From SZUA-309 sp965233675 (lineage in GTDB: Bacteria > Pseudomonadota > Gammaproteobacteria > Pseudomonadales > Azotimanducaceae): 64,000 bases of DNA. The translations under genes and the position numbers were made by a program. Under the pieces are notes generated by a model. It saw only the letters and a program-made list of their open reading frames with translations, ran no database searches and had not been told where the DNA came from. Below are positions 8,318 through 17,016 of this stretch, piece after piece; the first letter of the stretch is position 1, and each line of letters begins with the position of its first letter. The stretch covers positions 930,001-994,000 of the forward strand of contig OZ247498.1 of NCBI GenBank assembly GCA_965233675.1, read 5' to 3'.

Positions 8318-9583
8318 ATGGACGGACCACTTGCGGGACTCAGGGTAGTGGAACTCGCTATCGCCATTCAGGGGCCCGCCGCAGGGCTGCACTTCGCCAA
8401 CATGGGTGCGGAAGTGTTCAAGGTGGAGCCGCCATTCGGCGACGCCAGCCGCTACGGCAGGGGGGTGGGTAGCGTGCTGCCCGACGAAGTCCCCGGCGCG
8501 CAGTTCATCGCCATGAACAAAGGCAAACGTTCCGTTGTGCTCGACGTGCATTCCGAATTGGGCCGCAAAGCCATGCACGGATTGCTCGCCGAGGCCGATG
8601 TATTCATCACCAACTATCGGGGCGCGGCCCTGGCACGCATGGGGCTCGATGCCCGGACCCTCACGGAGCAGTATCCCCGCCTGGTGGTGGGGCATGCCAA
8701 TGGCTTTGGCCCACGTGGAGTTGACGCGGACAAGGCCATGCTGGACGGCGCTGCCCAGGCCCGCGGCGGTCTGGTCAGCCTGACCGGCCGTGCGGGAGAG
8801 ATGCCCATGTTGCCTGGCGCGGCTGTGGCCGATCATGCAGGGGCGATGCAACTGGCGCTCGGGTGCATGACGGCCCTGGTCGCCCGGAACCGCACCGGCC
8901 GTGGCCAGATCGTGGAGACCTCATCCCTCGGCGGCCAACTCTGGCTGCAGATGTGGGAACTGCAGCATTCGGCGCTGGCGGAGGCGCCGCTGACCCGGGA
9001 TGGGCCACATCACCCGAACATCAAGTCTCAGTACGGCGTCTATGAGACGGCGGACGGGCACCACATTCTGTTCGTGACCGCCAAGACCAACGAAGCCTGG
9101 GATGCGTTCTGGATCTACATGGAACGGCCGGAAGTGCTGCTGCTCGATGCCTGGAACACTCCGGCTAAACGGCTGGGATTATCCGGTGCCCTGGATGGGG
9201 TTGAGCACATACGCGCGTTGATGGCCGAGACGATCGGCTCGAAAACCCTCGAGGAACTGGAGACCTTTCTTTACAGCGAGCCGGAGATCATCTGGGAGCG
9301 GGTGCGCGGACATGCCGAAGTGCTCAGTGACGCCCAGAACCTGGACAATGGCTATGTGACGGAAATGGACATACCGATCGCAGGTTCGATCCGAACCATC
9401 GGACCGTTGATCGACTTCTCGGAGACGCCTGCGCCTGCGGTCAAGGCGCCGCCCGCGCTGTCTGCCGACACCGCGGCCGTGCTCGAAGAACTGGGGTTCA
9501 ACGCCGATGAGATCCGTGCCGTGCTGGATCATTCGGAGCAGGTTCGCGCCGAACTGTTCGCGAACCTGCTGGGAGACGACTGA
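8318..9583 (+). CDS. Class III (CaiB/BaiF) CoA transferase
   Basis: Transfers CoA between carboxylic acids via an aspartyl-CoA thioester intermediate. It has 421 residues. The N-terminal LAGLRVVELA, the MNKGKRSVVLDV nucleotide-edge segment and the active-site region AAVADHAGAMQLALG with likely catalytic Asp172 fit the family. Two in-frame ATGs lie 6 nt apart. GAGGAGG abuts the first (8312) and sits 6 nt before the second (8318), so the second is preferred. The acid substrate is unknown; the SDR upstream may act in the same pathway. Confidence 0.92.
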   Translation: MDGPLAGLRVVELAIAIQGPAAGLHFANMGAEVFKVEPPFGDASRYGRGVGSVLPDEVPGAQFIAMNKGKRSVVLDVHSELGRKAMHGLLAEADVFITNYRGAALARMGLDARTLTEQYPRLVVGHANGFGPRGVDADKAMLDGAAQARGGLVSLTGRAGEMPMLPGAAVADHAGAMQLALGCMTALVARNRTGRGQIVETSSLGGQLWLQMWELQHSALAEAPLTRDGPHHPNIKSQYGVYETADGHHILFVTAKTNEAWDAFWIYMERPEVLLLDAWNTPAKRLGLSGALDGVEHIRALMAETIGSKTLEELETFLYSEPEIIWERVRGHAEVLSDAQNLDNGYVTEMDIPIAGSIRTIGPLIDFSETPAPAVKAPPALSADTAAVLEELGFNADEIRAVLDHSEQVRAELFANLLGDD

Positions 9584-9589
9584 CGTTGG

Positions 9590-9997
9590 TCAGTAGGCGT
9601 AGTCGTAGTCCCGGGTGTTCTCCTGGGAGATCTGATCATTCAGCGTCCAGTAGTCATAGATCACGCCGATCAGGAAGAAGCCGCAGGTGAACAGGTAGAT
9701 GAGCCCGGTGCCCCATTTCCCCATATAGAAACGGTGGATGCCGAAAAAGCCGAGGAAGGTGAGCAGAATCCAGGCGATGGTGTAGTTGATGTCTCCGGAC
9801 GTGAACACCGCATCGGCCTCCGCCTCAAGTTTCGGCATCAGAAAGAGGTCGACGATCCAACCGATGAAGAACAGGCCGAGGGTGAAGAAGTAGATGGTGC
9901 CACTGACGGGTTTACCGTAGTAGAAGCGGTGAGCGCCGAGAAAACCGAAGATCCAGAGGATGTAGCCAACGGCCAGGCTGTGGGTGCTGCGCGACAT
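9590..9997 (-). CDS. Membrane protein with two TM2 domains
   Basis: A 135-residue inner-membrane protein made of two consecutive TM2 domains. Each has a helix ending in a GxHRFY motif (GAHRFYYGK and GIHRFYMGK), then a glycine-containing turn and a second helix ending in IGWIVD or IGVIYD. Single-domain TM2 proteins are usual, so this looks like an internal duplication. AGGA lies 7 nt before the ATG. It converges with the CoA-transferase gene (6-nt gap). The function is unknown. Confidence 0.85.
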   Translation of the reverse strand: MSRSTHSLAVGYILWIFGFLGAHRFYYGKPVSGTIYFFTLGLFFIGWIVDLFLMPKLEAEADAVFTSGDINYTIAWILLTFLGFFGIHRFYMGKWGTGLIYLFTCGFFLIGVIYDYWTLNDQISQENTRDYDYAY

Positions 9998-10160
9998 GAA
10001 ACGTTCCTGATTTCTGCGTTCCTGTTAGATATGCAACCTTCGGGCCGGGAATAATAATTTATATAAAACAATAAGATACGAAGTTTTTGAAGAATACCTA
10101 TAGCTGATGTGCCGGCGAATCCCACCAGTTGGCGGCGAGATTCACCAGCCACGCTCAGTG

Positions 10161-11291
10161 TCAGAGTCCCACCGAATCCAGCGCTGTTTCGAACCGGGCA
10201 ACCGCCTGATCCACATCCGTGAGCTTATCGAGGCCGAACAGCCCGATCCGGAACGTTCTGAAGTCCGCTGGCTCGTCACACTGGAGGGGCACACCAGCCG
10301 CGATCTGCACGCCGTGGTCGAGAAATTTCCGCCCGGTCTTCAGGTCATCATCGGTCGTGTACACCACCACCACGCCTGGCGCTTCGAAACCGGGAGCGGC
10401 CACGCTCTGAAGGCCCCGATCGGAAAGCAGGGCGCGAATCCGGGTGCCCAGTTCCAGTTGTGCCGATTTCAACACGTCGAATCCGATCTCCTTCGTCTCG
10501 GCCATGACGTCTCTCAGGACACGCAGCCCGTCCGTCGGCATGGTGGCATGATAGGCGTGACCACCGCCTTCGTAGGCTTCCATGATTTCGAGCCACTTCT
10601 TCAGATCACAGGCGAAGCTCGAACTCACGGTACCTTCGATGCGTTCTCGAGCGTCCTGGGAGAGCATGACCAGACCACAGCAGGGGGACCCGGACCAGCC
10701 TTTCTGTGGAGCGCTGACAAGAATATCCACGCCGAGCGCTTTCATATCCACCCAGACGGTACCGGATGCGATGCAGTCGAGTACGAACAGGCCTCCCTGT
10801 GCATGCACGGCATCGGCTACGGATCTGATGTAGTCATCCGGCAGGATCATCCCGGATGAGGTCTCCACATGGGGGGCGAAAACCAGATCCGGATGTTCTG
10901 CTTCAATGCGGCTGACCACCTCCTCGACGGGCGGAGGGGCGAAAGGGGAGGTGGGCTCATTGCCGGCCTGACGAGCCTTGAGCACCGTGCTCTCGGCGGG
11001 AATACGGCCCATTTCGAAAATCTGTGTCCAGCGATAACTGAACCAGCCGTTACGGATAACGAGGGTTTTTCTGTCCGTGGCGAACTGGCGGGCCACTGCT
11101 TCCATGCCGAAGGTGCCGCTGCCGGGCACGATGATGGCACTCTCGGCGTTGTAGACGGCTTTCAACGTATCGGACAGGTCCCGCATGGTCTGCTGGAAGG
11201 ATACGGACATGTGGTTGAGGGCGCGGTCGGTGTAGACGACGGAGTATTCGAGCAGGCCGTCCGGATCGACGTCGGGCAGAAGGGCTGGCAT
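10161..11291 (-). CDS. Class V aminotransferase, alanine-glyoxylate/serine-pyruvate type
   Basis: PLP-dependent aminotransferase of fold type I, 376 residues. The cofactor lysine is Lys197 in SAPQKGWSGSP, and Asp172 of LDCIASGTVWVD would pair with the pyridine nitrogen. The N-terminal MSVSFQQTMRDL and VPGSGTFGMEA fit the alanine-glyoxylate/serine-glyoxylate aminotransferase group. The likely role is interconversion of small amino acids with glyoxylate or pyruvate; the exact donor is uncertain. It is transcribed away from the ankyrin gene at 11379, about 90 bp apart. Confidence 0.88.
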   Translation of the reverse strand: MPALLPDVDPDGLLEYSVVYTDRALNHMSVSFQQTMRDLSDTLKAVYNAESAIIVPGSGTFGMEAVARQFATDRKTLVIRNGWFSYRWTQIFEMGRIPAESTVLKARQAGNEPTSPFAPPPVEEVVSRIEAEHPDLVFAPHVETSSGMILPDDYIRSVADAVHAQGGLFVLDCIASGTVWVDMKALGVDILVSAPQKGWSGSPCCGLVMLSQDARERIEGTVSSSFACDLKKWLEIMEAYEGGGHAYHATMPTDGLRVLRDVMAETKEIGFDVLKSAQLELGTRIRALLSDRGLQSVAAPGFEAPGVVVVYTTDDDLKTGRKFLDHGVQIAAGVPLQCDEPADFRTFRIGLFGLDKLTDVDQAVARFETALDSVGL

Positions 11292-11378
11292 GAGATTCCT
11301 CGGTGTTGGGTTGTCTGGATACAGGAGGAGCGATTCTGGGGAATGTGCCGGCCGCCCTCAAGGGCGTATGCTCAGAAA

Positions 11379-12011
11379 ATGGTCTCGAAAACGAGTCTTA
11401 GCGCTGCGGTTCGCCGGTTCGACGTGGCTGCCGTCACGGAGGGCCTGGCCCAGCGCCCCAGGCTCCTGGGGCACCGGGATGGTCGCGGTCGGAACTGGCT
11501 GCACCTGACAGCCAGCATCTGTCTGCCGGACCATCCCGAACTGGCGGCGGAGCACGGCATTGAGCTCGCCGAGCACCTGATCGCGCTCGGTCTCCAGATC
11601 AATGGCCCGGCCTTCAGCGAAGGCACCTGGGAAGCCACTCCGCTGTGGTACGCGGTCGCCCGGGGCCGCAATCTCTCCCTTGCCCGGTGGTTGCTCGATG
11701 CCGGCGCGACGCCGGAACATTGCCTCTGGGCGGCTGCCTATCGAGACGATCTGGCCATGCTGCACCTGCTGCTCGAGCGCGGCGCGCCGCTCGAAGCGGT
11801 GGCGGATCCGGATTATGTGGACAGCACCGGCATGACGGCCCTGCACTACCTGTTGAAAAAAGGCAGTGATCGGGAACATGTCGAGTTGCTCGCCCGGCAC
11901 GGGGCCCGCGGTGACATTGCCGGGCCGGATGGCCGCACGGCCATCGAGATTCTGGCGAACAAACGCAGCCCGGCATTCAAGGCGCTGGCGGAGCGATTAA
12001 CGGCGGGTTAG
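11379..12011 (+). CDS. Ankyrin-repeat protein
   Basis: A 210-residue cytoplasmic protein with no signal peptide and about three or four ankyrin repeats: TPLWYAVARGRNLSLARWLL, then CLWAAAYRDDLAMLHLLLER, then TALHYLLKKGS with HVELLARHGA. Such repeats mediate protein binding. The partner cannot be told. The reading frame is open far upstream, but that part is antisense to the aminotransferase gene, so ATG 11379 is taken as the start. Confidence 0.8.
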   Translation: MVSKTSLSAAVRRFDVAAVTEGLAQRPRLLGHRDGRGRNWLHLTASICLPDHPELAAEHGIELAEHLIALGLQINGPAFSEGTWEATPLWYAVARGRNLSLARWLLDAGATPEHCLWAAAYRDDLAMLHLLLERGAPLEAVADPDYVDSTGMTALHYLLKKGSDREHVELLARHGARGDIAGPDGRTAIEILANKRSPAFKALAERLTAG

Positions 12012-12059
12012 CCGATCGAACCCGGGACTGACCCGACGGTTCAGCCAGGCACGCGTCTG

Positions 12060-12512
12060 CTACCCCGTCGGTTCCAGCACCACCACCGGAATTTCCCGGT
12101 CACCGGCATACTTCTGGTAGTCAAGATAAGGTGGATACACTTCCGCCAGCTGGCGCCAGAGGTCTTCCCGTTCCGCGCCTTCGGCTACCCGCGCGGTTGC
12201 CCGGGTGATGTGCGTGCCGGCCTGCACTTCGCATTCAGGGTTCGCTTCCAGGTTCAGATACCACAGCGGATGCGCTGGCGCACCACCCTTGGATGCGATG
12301 ATCACGTAGTTATCGCCGACCTTCTTGTAGATCAGGGGCAGGGGCCGGGGGGCACCGGACTTCCGGCCGGTGGTGGTCAGCAGCAGCGTCGGCAGAATGC
12401 CTTTTCCGCCGGCCATGCTCGAATCCCACATATGCGCCTTCTCCGGATCCTCCCGATACAGTTTGATGTGCTCGGCGATCCAGTTCGGCAGGTTCTCAGG
12501 CAGGTCGCTCAT
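12060..12512 (-). CDS. Nitroreductase family deazaflavin-dependent oxidoreductase (DUF385-like)
   Basis: A 150-residue protein of the split-barrel family typified by mycobacterial Ddn. Supporting segments are LLLTTTGRKSGAPRPLPLIY, the nucleotide-edge NYVIIASKGGAP and HPLWYLNLEANPE. Relatives bind deazaflavin F420, flavin or fatty acids, so the cofactor is uncertain in a proteobacterium. GAGG lies 9 nt before the ATG at 12512. It is divergent from the molybdenum hydroxylase genes. Confidence 0.85.
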   Translation of the reverse strand: MSDLPENLPNWIAEHIKLYREDPEKAHMWDSSMAGGKGILPTLLLTTTGRKSGAPRPLPLIYKKVGDNYVIIASKGGAPAHPLWYLNLEANPECEVQAGTHITRATARVAEGAEREDLWRQLAEVYPPYLDYQKYAGDREIPVVVLEPTG

Positions 12513-12659
12513 GGTGGTTTTCCTCAAATCGTCAGACGATCGGATGATTGCAGCCTGTGTGTGGTAAAACAACGCGCTGAGGAGACCGATTGCTTCTAAG
12601 CTGATGGGCGTATTCAGAACGTCCGGCCGGTCCGGAAACTTGGCAATGAGGAGAGTTCG

Positions 12660-13154
12660 TTGATTGAACTGACAGTGAATGGTGAGCGCCATGAGGTGGA
12701 CGTGCCGGCAGAGATGCCGCTGCTCTGGGTGCTCAGGGATGTGCTTGGGCTGATCGGTACGAAATTCGGCTGCGGGATCGCCCAATGCGGTGCCTGCACC
12801 GTACACCTCAACGGCGCGCCGATCCGATCCTGCATGATGCCGGTCAGTGGAGCAGCCGGTGCGGAAGTGCGAACGATCGAGGGGCTGGCCGACGGTACCC
12901 GTCTGCATCCCCTGCAGCAGGCCTGGATCAGCGAAGACGTGGCCCAGTGTGGCTACTGTCAGGCCGGTCAGATCATGTCTGCTGCCGCGTTGCTCGAACG
13001 ATCTCCGAATCCGACGGATGAAGAGATCGACGCGGCCATGGCCGGGAACTTCTGTCGTTGCGGTACTTACAACCGCGTCCGCAAAGCCATTCACACGGCG
13101 GCTTCCTTCAAGACAGCGGATTATGTGAATGCGGCTGTGGAGGTGAAAGCATGA
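12660..13154 (+). CDS. iorA: Molybdenum hydroxylase small [2Fe-2S] subunit (IorA-like)
   Basis: Electron-transfer subunit of a xanthine-oxidase-family enzyme, 164 residues, with two [2Fe-2S] clusters. The plant-type motif CGIAQCGACTVHLNG plus a later Cys binds one; CGYCQAGQIM and CRCGTY bind the other. The start is TTG at 12660, 5 nt after GAGGAGA; no ATG or GTG in this frame fits better. The end overlaps the large subunit (ATGA). This two-subunit form without an FAD subunit matches isoquinoline 1-oxidoreductase; the true substrate is not known. Confidence 0.9.
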   Translation: MIELTVNGERHEVDVPAEMPLLWVLRDVLGLIGTKFGCGIAQCGACTVHLNGAPIRSCMMPVSGAAGAEVRTIEGLADGTRLHPLQQAWISEDVAQCGYCQAGQIMSAAALLERSPNPTDEEIDAAMAGNFCRCGTYNRVRKAIHTAASFKTADYVNAAVEVKA

Positions 13155-15361
13155 GCGGGGTAACTAATCTCAGTCGACGTTCGATGCTCAAAGTCACCTC
13201 CCTCATGGGTGGGGGATTTCTCATCGGCCAGATGGGCGCGGAACGGGCGCTTGCCGAGGAAGCGGTGCAGGATCTCGTGGTCACCGGGGAACTCAATGCG
13301 TACATCCGGGTGAGCAGCGATGGAAAGATCACCATCTATTCCGCCAATCCGGAGATGGGGCAGGGCATAAAGACCGCGCTACCCATGATCATTGCCGAGG
13401 AACTGGGCGCGGCCTGGGAAGATGTGGAAGTCCTGCAGTCGCCGGTGGACGAATCCACCTTCGGCCGACAGGGGGCCGGCGGTTCCACCAGCATTCCGCG
13501 CAACTTCGATGCCATGCGGGAGATGGGGGCATCCGCGCGGGAGATGTTCATCGGGGCGGGCTCGCTGGTGATGGAGGTGCCACGGGAAGAGCTGGACACG
13601 GCGGACAGCAAGGTGGTGCACACCTCCGGCCGCTACATGACCTTCGGCCAGCTTGCCTCCCTGGCGGCCAAGCAGGCAGTCCCGGACCCGGGCAGTTTCG
13701 AGTTCCGGGAGCGGGAAGATTATCGAATCATCGGCACTTCGGTATCCGGCGTGGACAATCTGTCGATTACCACGGGCATGGCGCTGTTCGGCATAGATAC
13801 CCGGGTGGACGGCATGCTCTATGCCGCGTATCAGAAATGCCCCGCCATCGGCGGCAAGGTGGTGAGCGCCAATCTGGCGGAGGTGAAGCGCCTGCCCGGC
13901 GTGCTGGATGCGTTTCTGGTGGAAGGAAACGGCAACGTGGAGGAACTCCTCGACGGCGTTGCCATCGTCGGCACAAGCACCTGGGCGGTTTTCAATGCGC
14001 GAAAATCTCTCAATGTGCAGTGGGATGAGTCGGAGGCATCCAAGGACAGCTGGACTGGGCTCACGAACAAGGCCCGGGCGTTGAAGGACGTCCGGGGAGA
14101 GACGGTCACGCTGGACAAAGGGGACGTGAATGCCGCGTTTTCAGATCCCGGGCACCAGACCTTTGAAGCATTTTACGACTATGCCTTCGTCACCCATCTC
14201 TGCCTGGAACCCATGAACTGCACGGCCCACTATCGCCACGGCACGGAGGGTGAGCCGGATTCCCTGGAGCTCTGGCTTCCCACGCAGGCCCCGGGCAGGA
14301 ATATCACCGCGGCCAGCAAGCTGTTCGGTATCGACGAGGCGAACATCACCGCCCACCAGATGCGGCTGGGTGGCAGCTTCGGCCGCCGGGTCTACAGCGA
14401 GTACGTCTGTGAGGCGACGGCGATTTCCAGGCACGTGGGCGCCCCTGTGAAACTCACCTGGAGCCGGGAAGACAACATGCATCATGACTTCTTCCGGGTT
14501 GGCGGCTTCCAGAAAGTGAAAGCGGCGGTAGATGACGCTGGCAGCCTGGTGGGATTCGAACACCGATTCATCGGCATGTCCCATGGCGGACAGCCCACCA
14601 TGGGCAGCTGGTTCCGGGATACGGAATTCCCGATGGAGAACATCGACAACGCCTACGCTTCAACGTCCCTGCTGGAGATCGGTACCCCCTGTGGCCCCTG
14701 GCGTGCGCCAGGCTCCAACGTGAACGCGTTTGTGGTTCAGAGCTTTCTCAATGAGGTGGCAGTGGCAGCCGGGCGGGACTACGTGGAATTTCTGCTGGAG
14801 ATTCTCGGTGAGCCGCGCTGGTTCGAGGAAGGCAATATACGTTCCCTGAATACGGGACGCGCAGCGGACGTGATCAGGCTTGCGGCTGAGAAGGGCAACT
14901 GGGGCAAACCCATGCCGGAAGGCCGGGGGCAGGGATTTTCGTTTTACTTCTGTCATGCCGCCCACGTGGCCGAGCTGGCGGAAGTGCGGGTGACGGCAGA
15001 CAAGCAGATCATTGTCGATCGGGTGACGGTGGCCGTCGACGTGGGCCCCATCATCAATATGAGCGGGGCCCTTTCCCAGGTGGAGGGCTCCGTGCTGGAC
15101 GGGTTGTCCACGATGCTTGGGCAGAAGATCACCATGGAAGCAGGACGCATCGAGCAATCCAACTTCGACGACTATCCCGTGCTCAGAATGCCCCAGGCAC
15201 CGATTGTGGACGTGCATTTCATTCAGAGTGATTACGATCCAACCGGACTGGGTGAGCCGGCATTACCGCCGCTGGCGCCGGCGGTGGGCAATGCGGTTTT
15301 CGCGGCCATGGGGGAGCGCGTTCGCTCCCTGCCGTTCTCGGAGGCCGGCTTCAAGGGTTGA
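13151..15361 (+). CDS. iorB: Molybdenum hydroxylase large subunit (IorB-like), Tat-exported
   Basis: Catalytic molybdopterin subunit of a xanthine-oxidase-family hydroxylase, 736 residues, similar to isoquinoline 1-oxidoreductase beta and periplasmic aldehyde oxidases. The N-terminus SRRSMLKVTSLMGGG resembles a twin-arginine signal, implying export after cofactor loading. The Moco-binding segments GQGIKTALPMIIAEELG, LGGSFGRRV and GEPALPPLAPAVGNAVF are present. ATG 13151 overlaps the iorA stop. The pair would hydroxylate an N-heterocycle or aldehyde and pass electrons to a cytochrome or quinone. Confidence 0.9.
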   Translation: MSGVTNLSRRSMLKVTSLMGGGFLIGQMGAERALAEEAVQDLVVTGELNAYIRVSSDGKITIYSANPEMGQGIKTALPMIIAEELGAAWEDVEVLQSPVDESTFGRQGAGGSTSIPRNFDAMREMGASAREMFIGAGSLVMEVPREELDTADSKVVHTSGRYMTFGQLASLAAKQAVPDPGSFEFREREDYRIIGTSVSGVDNLSITTGMALFGIDTRVDGMLYAAYQKCPAIGGKVVSANLAEVKRLPGVLDAFLVEGNGNVEELLDGVAIVGTSTWAVFNARKSLNVQWDESEASKDSWTGLTNKARALKDVRGETVTLDKGDVNAAFSDPGHQTFEAFYDYAFVTHLCLEPMNCTAHYRHGTEGEPDSLELWLPTQAPGRNITAASKLFGIDEANITAHQMRLGGSFGRRVYSEYVCEATAISRHVGAPVKLTWSREDNMHHDFFRVGGFQKVKAAVDDAGSLVGFEHRFIGMSHGGQPTMGSWFRDTEFPMENIDNAYASTSLLEIGTPCGPWRAPGSNVNAFVVQSFLNEVAVAAGRDYVEFLLEILGEPRWFEEGNIRSLNTGRAADVIRLAAEKGNWGKPMPEGRGQGFSFYFCHAAHVAELAEVRVTADKQIIVDRVTVAVDVGPIINMSGALSQVEGSVLDGLSTMLGQKITMEAGRIEQSNFDDYPVLRMPQAPIVDVHFIQSDYDPTGLGEPALPPLAPAVGNAVFAAMGERVRSLPFSEAGFKG

Positions 15362-15372
15362 TCGGCGACGGG

Positions 15373-16290
15373 CTATCCGCAGTGTTCCGGAAAGAAGCAG
15401 CCGGGACACTGATCTTCGGCCTGCACCGCATCGCGATCTGCTGCCAGCTGGTACTGAGGCGTCTCATCCCGTGGCGTGCGGCTGTCGTTGTGCGCGCCCT
15501 GTCCGTCGGGTCGCATCACCGAATCTTTCCAGTCGTCGGTGTCCTGCCAGCGATAGGGCAGGTCGCGAATGGTGCCGGGCTGCTGAGTTGAATCCAGCGC
15601 GCTCAGCGTGTCGATCATGATCTTCCGTTGCCCGGCCTTATCGTGTGCGCGCCCGGCGGTGTGTCCCAGCGGAAAATCCAGAAACACGGCCCGCGGCGGA
15701 TTGACCGCTGCGGTGATGGATCGGGCAGCGGACATGGAGATGGTTGGAATCCCCCTGGATTCCACCTCTCTGGCGATCAGTCCAACGGACTGATGGCAGA
15801 CGGGTCAGGCAGGCACCATGATGGCCACATCCACTTCGTCCCGAATCAATTGCTCCGCCATCGCAGGGGCCAGCAACGCTCTGACCTTGCGGGCGGAATA
15901 GATCCCGCCCATGAATGTATACGCGCGCCTGGCGAGACTGCCGATTCGGCCCAGCCGTGCCAGATCCTTCAGGGTCTGGTAGGGAAACACCACGTTCACG
16001 TCCGCCTTGGCGTCGGTGGTGTCGTAGGCGAAGTGAGAGACCCTGAGGCTGTCTGGCGATACCGCGACGTCAATGGCCCGAAAGCTCGTATCGTCTTTGA
16101 AGTGAAAGGCCGTTTGCCCCAGCTGATAGATGCCACCCGAGGCGACCAGTGCGACCCTGGACTCGGTCAGCGGTTTCGCCAGTGGGGTGAATGGGGGCGG
16201 TGTTTCATTGACCACCCAGCGGTAAGCGGGATAACCCAGCGCATCGTACTGGTCCTTCGTCCGCTGGATATAGTCGATGGGCTCACTCAT
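15373..16290 (-). CDS. Probable selenoprotein: GrdB-like (glycine/betaine/sarcosine reductase B family), UGA read as Sec162
   Basis: The minus strand carries two open stretches in the same frame separated only by TGA (15805-15807). Reading it as selenocysteine gives one 305-residue protein: VDVAIMVPA-Sec-PVCHQSVGLIARE, a UxxC redox motif at the position where this family has Sec or Cys. The downstream half (PPRAVFLDFPLGHTAG) belongs to the same family as the upstream half. A hairpin right after the UGA fits a bacterial SECIS. A C-terminal CPGCFF adds two cysteines. ATG 16290 overlaps the DUF427 stop (ATGA); an ATG 9 nt upstream is also possible. The likely role is thiol/selenol redox chemistry; the substrate is unknown. 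The alternative is a pseudogene with a nonsense mutation. Confidence 0.85.
15776..15794 (-). promoter_or_regulatory. Putative bacterial SECIS hairpin
   Basis: On the minus strand, starting 11 nt after the UGA, AUCAGUCC-GUU-GGACUGAU forms a perfect 8-bp stem with a 3-nt loop beginning with G. Eighteen nucleotides separate the UGA from the loop, within the spacing known for bacterial SECIS elements, which also need G near the start of the apical loop. The stem lies inside the coding sequence, as bacterial SECIS elements do. Confidence 0.75.
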
Positions 16291-16700
16291 TCGGACCATC
16301 CCGGACCCGGATCATCCTGGCGCACGCCGTTCACCTCTAGGGTGAACCGATCCATGTAGAAGCCCACATGGTCTTTCAGCGGCTCGCATTCCCGATAGGG
16401 ATCCTGGTAGGCCCATACGCTGTTCTCCAGCGTGGAATCCGCCACGGTCACGGTCCAGTAGCTGGCGTGGCCTTTGAAAGGGCAGAAGGTTGAATGGTCC
16501 GTCGGCTCGATGACCTGTGCATCCAGATCCGCCAGCGGCAGATACCAGACCGGATGGTGTCTGCTTTCCGTGACCATGAGTGGCCGACGGCTGTCCGCCA
16601 GGCAGTGATCGCCGAAGAGGATGCGGATGTGGTCATCCGTGGGCTTGATCTCTACCTGGTAGTCGGGATGTTTCTCGAACCCGGGCGCTGCTTGTGCCAT
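16287..16700 (-). CDS. DUF427 domain protein
   Basis: A 137-residue cytoplasmic protein of the DUF427 family, a small beta-fold of unknown chemistry. Family-like segments are ILFGDHCLADSRRPLMVTE, HHPVWYLP, STFCPFKGHASYW and AYQDPYRECEPLKDHVGFY. ATG 16700 has GGAG 8 nt upstream; a longer reading to 16766 has no comparable site. Its stop overlaps the start of the selenoprotein gene, so the two are translationally coupled and probably act together. Confidence 0.88.
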   Translation of the reverse strand: MAQAAPGFEKHPDYQVEIKPTDDHIRILFGDHCLADSRRPLMVTESRHHPVWYLPLADLDAQVIEPTDHSTFCPFKGHASYWTVTVADSTLENSVWAYQDPYRECEPLKDHVGFYMDRFTLEVNGVRQDDPGPGWSE

Positions 16701-16815
16701 GCCGGTTGCTCCGCGATACGGCTGGATAGTCCGGACTAAGGTATGTGGGAAGTGGCTGGCGAGCAAGCGCCACGGATCGCGGCGTCAGTTATCTCGACAG
16801 ACGACAGTGGTGGAG

Positions 16816-17004
16816 TCAGGCTGCTGCGTAGGAGAGGTTGCTGGCCAGGTGCTCGTCGATCAGTTCCTGAGCCGTTTCCTGGCAGCGGCCGCAACCGGTG
16901 CCCAATCCGCATCGGTCGGCGAGGTGCGAGACGTGCACGGCACCGTCTTCCACATGATCGCGGATCTCGTCGTCGGTGACTGCTTTGCAGAGGCATACGT
17001 ACAT
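16816..17004 (-). CDS. bfd: Bacterioferritin-associated ferredoxin
   Basis: A 62-residue [2Fe-2S] protein. In the studied members, Bfd reduces the ferric core of bacterioferritin to release iron. Four cysteines fit the cluster pattern: Cys4 and Cys6 in MYVCLCKAVTDDEI, then Cys38 and Cys41 in GLGTGCGRCQETAQ. It is divergent from the bfr gene, with 189 bp between. A Fur-like site sits just upstream of the start, consistent with induction in low iron. Confidence 0.95.
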   Translation of the reverse strand: MYVCLCKAVTDDEIRDHVEDGAVHVSHLADRCGLGTGCGRCQETAQELIDEHLASNLSYAAA

Positions 17005-17016
17005 GATGGGCCATAT

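Noticed and set aside
15373..16299. Reading the GrdB-like gene as two separate genes or a frameshifted pseudogene
   Set aside because: Both parts are in the same frame with one UGA only, the Sec/Cys position and the PVC motif match the family, and a SECIS-like hairpin follows. A nonsense mutation cannot be excluded without searching for the Sec machinery.
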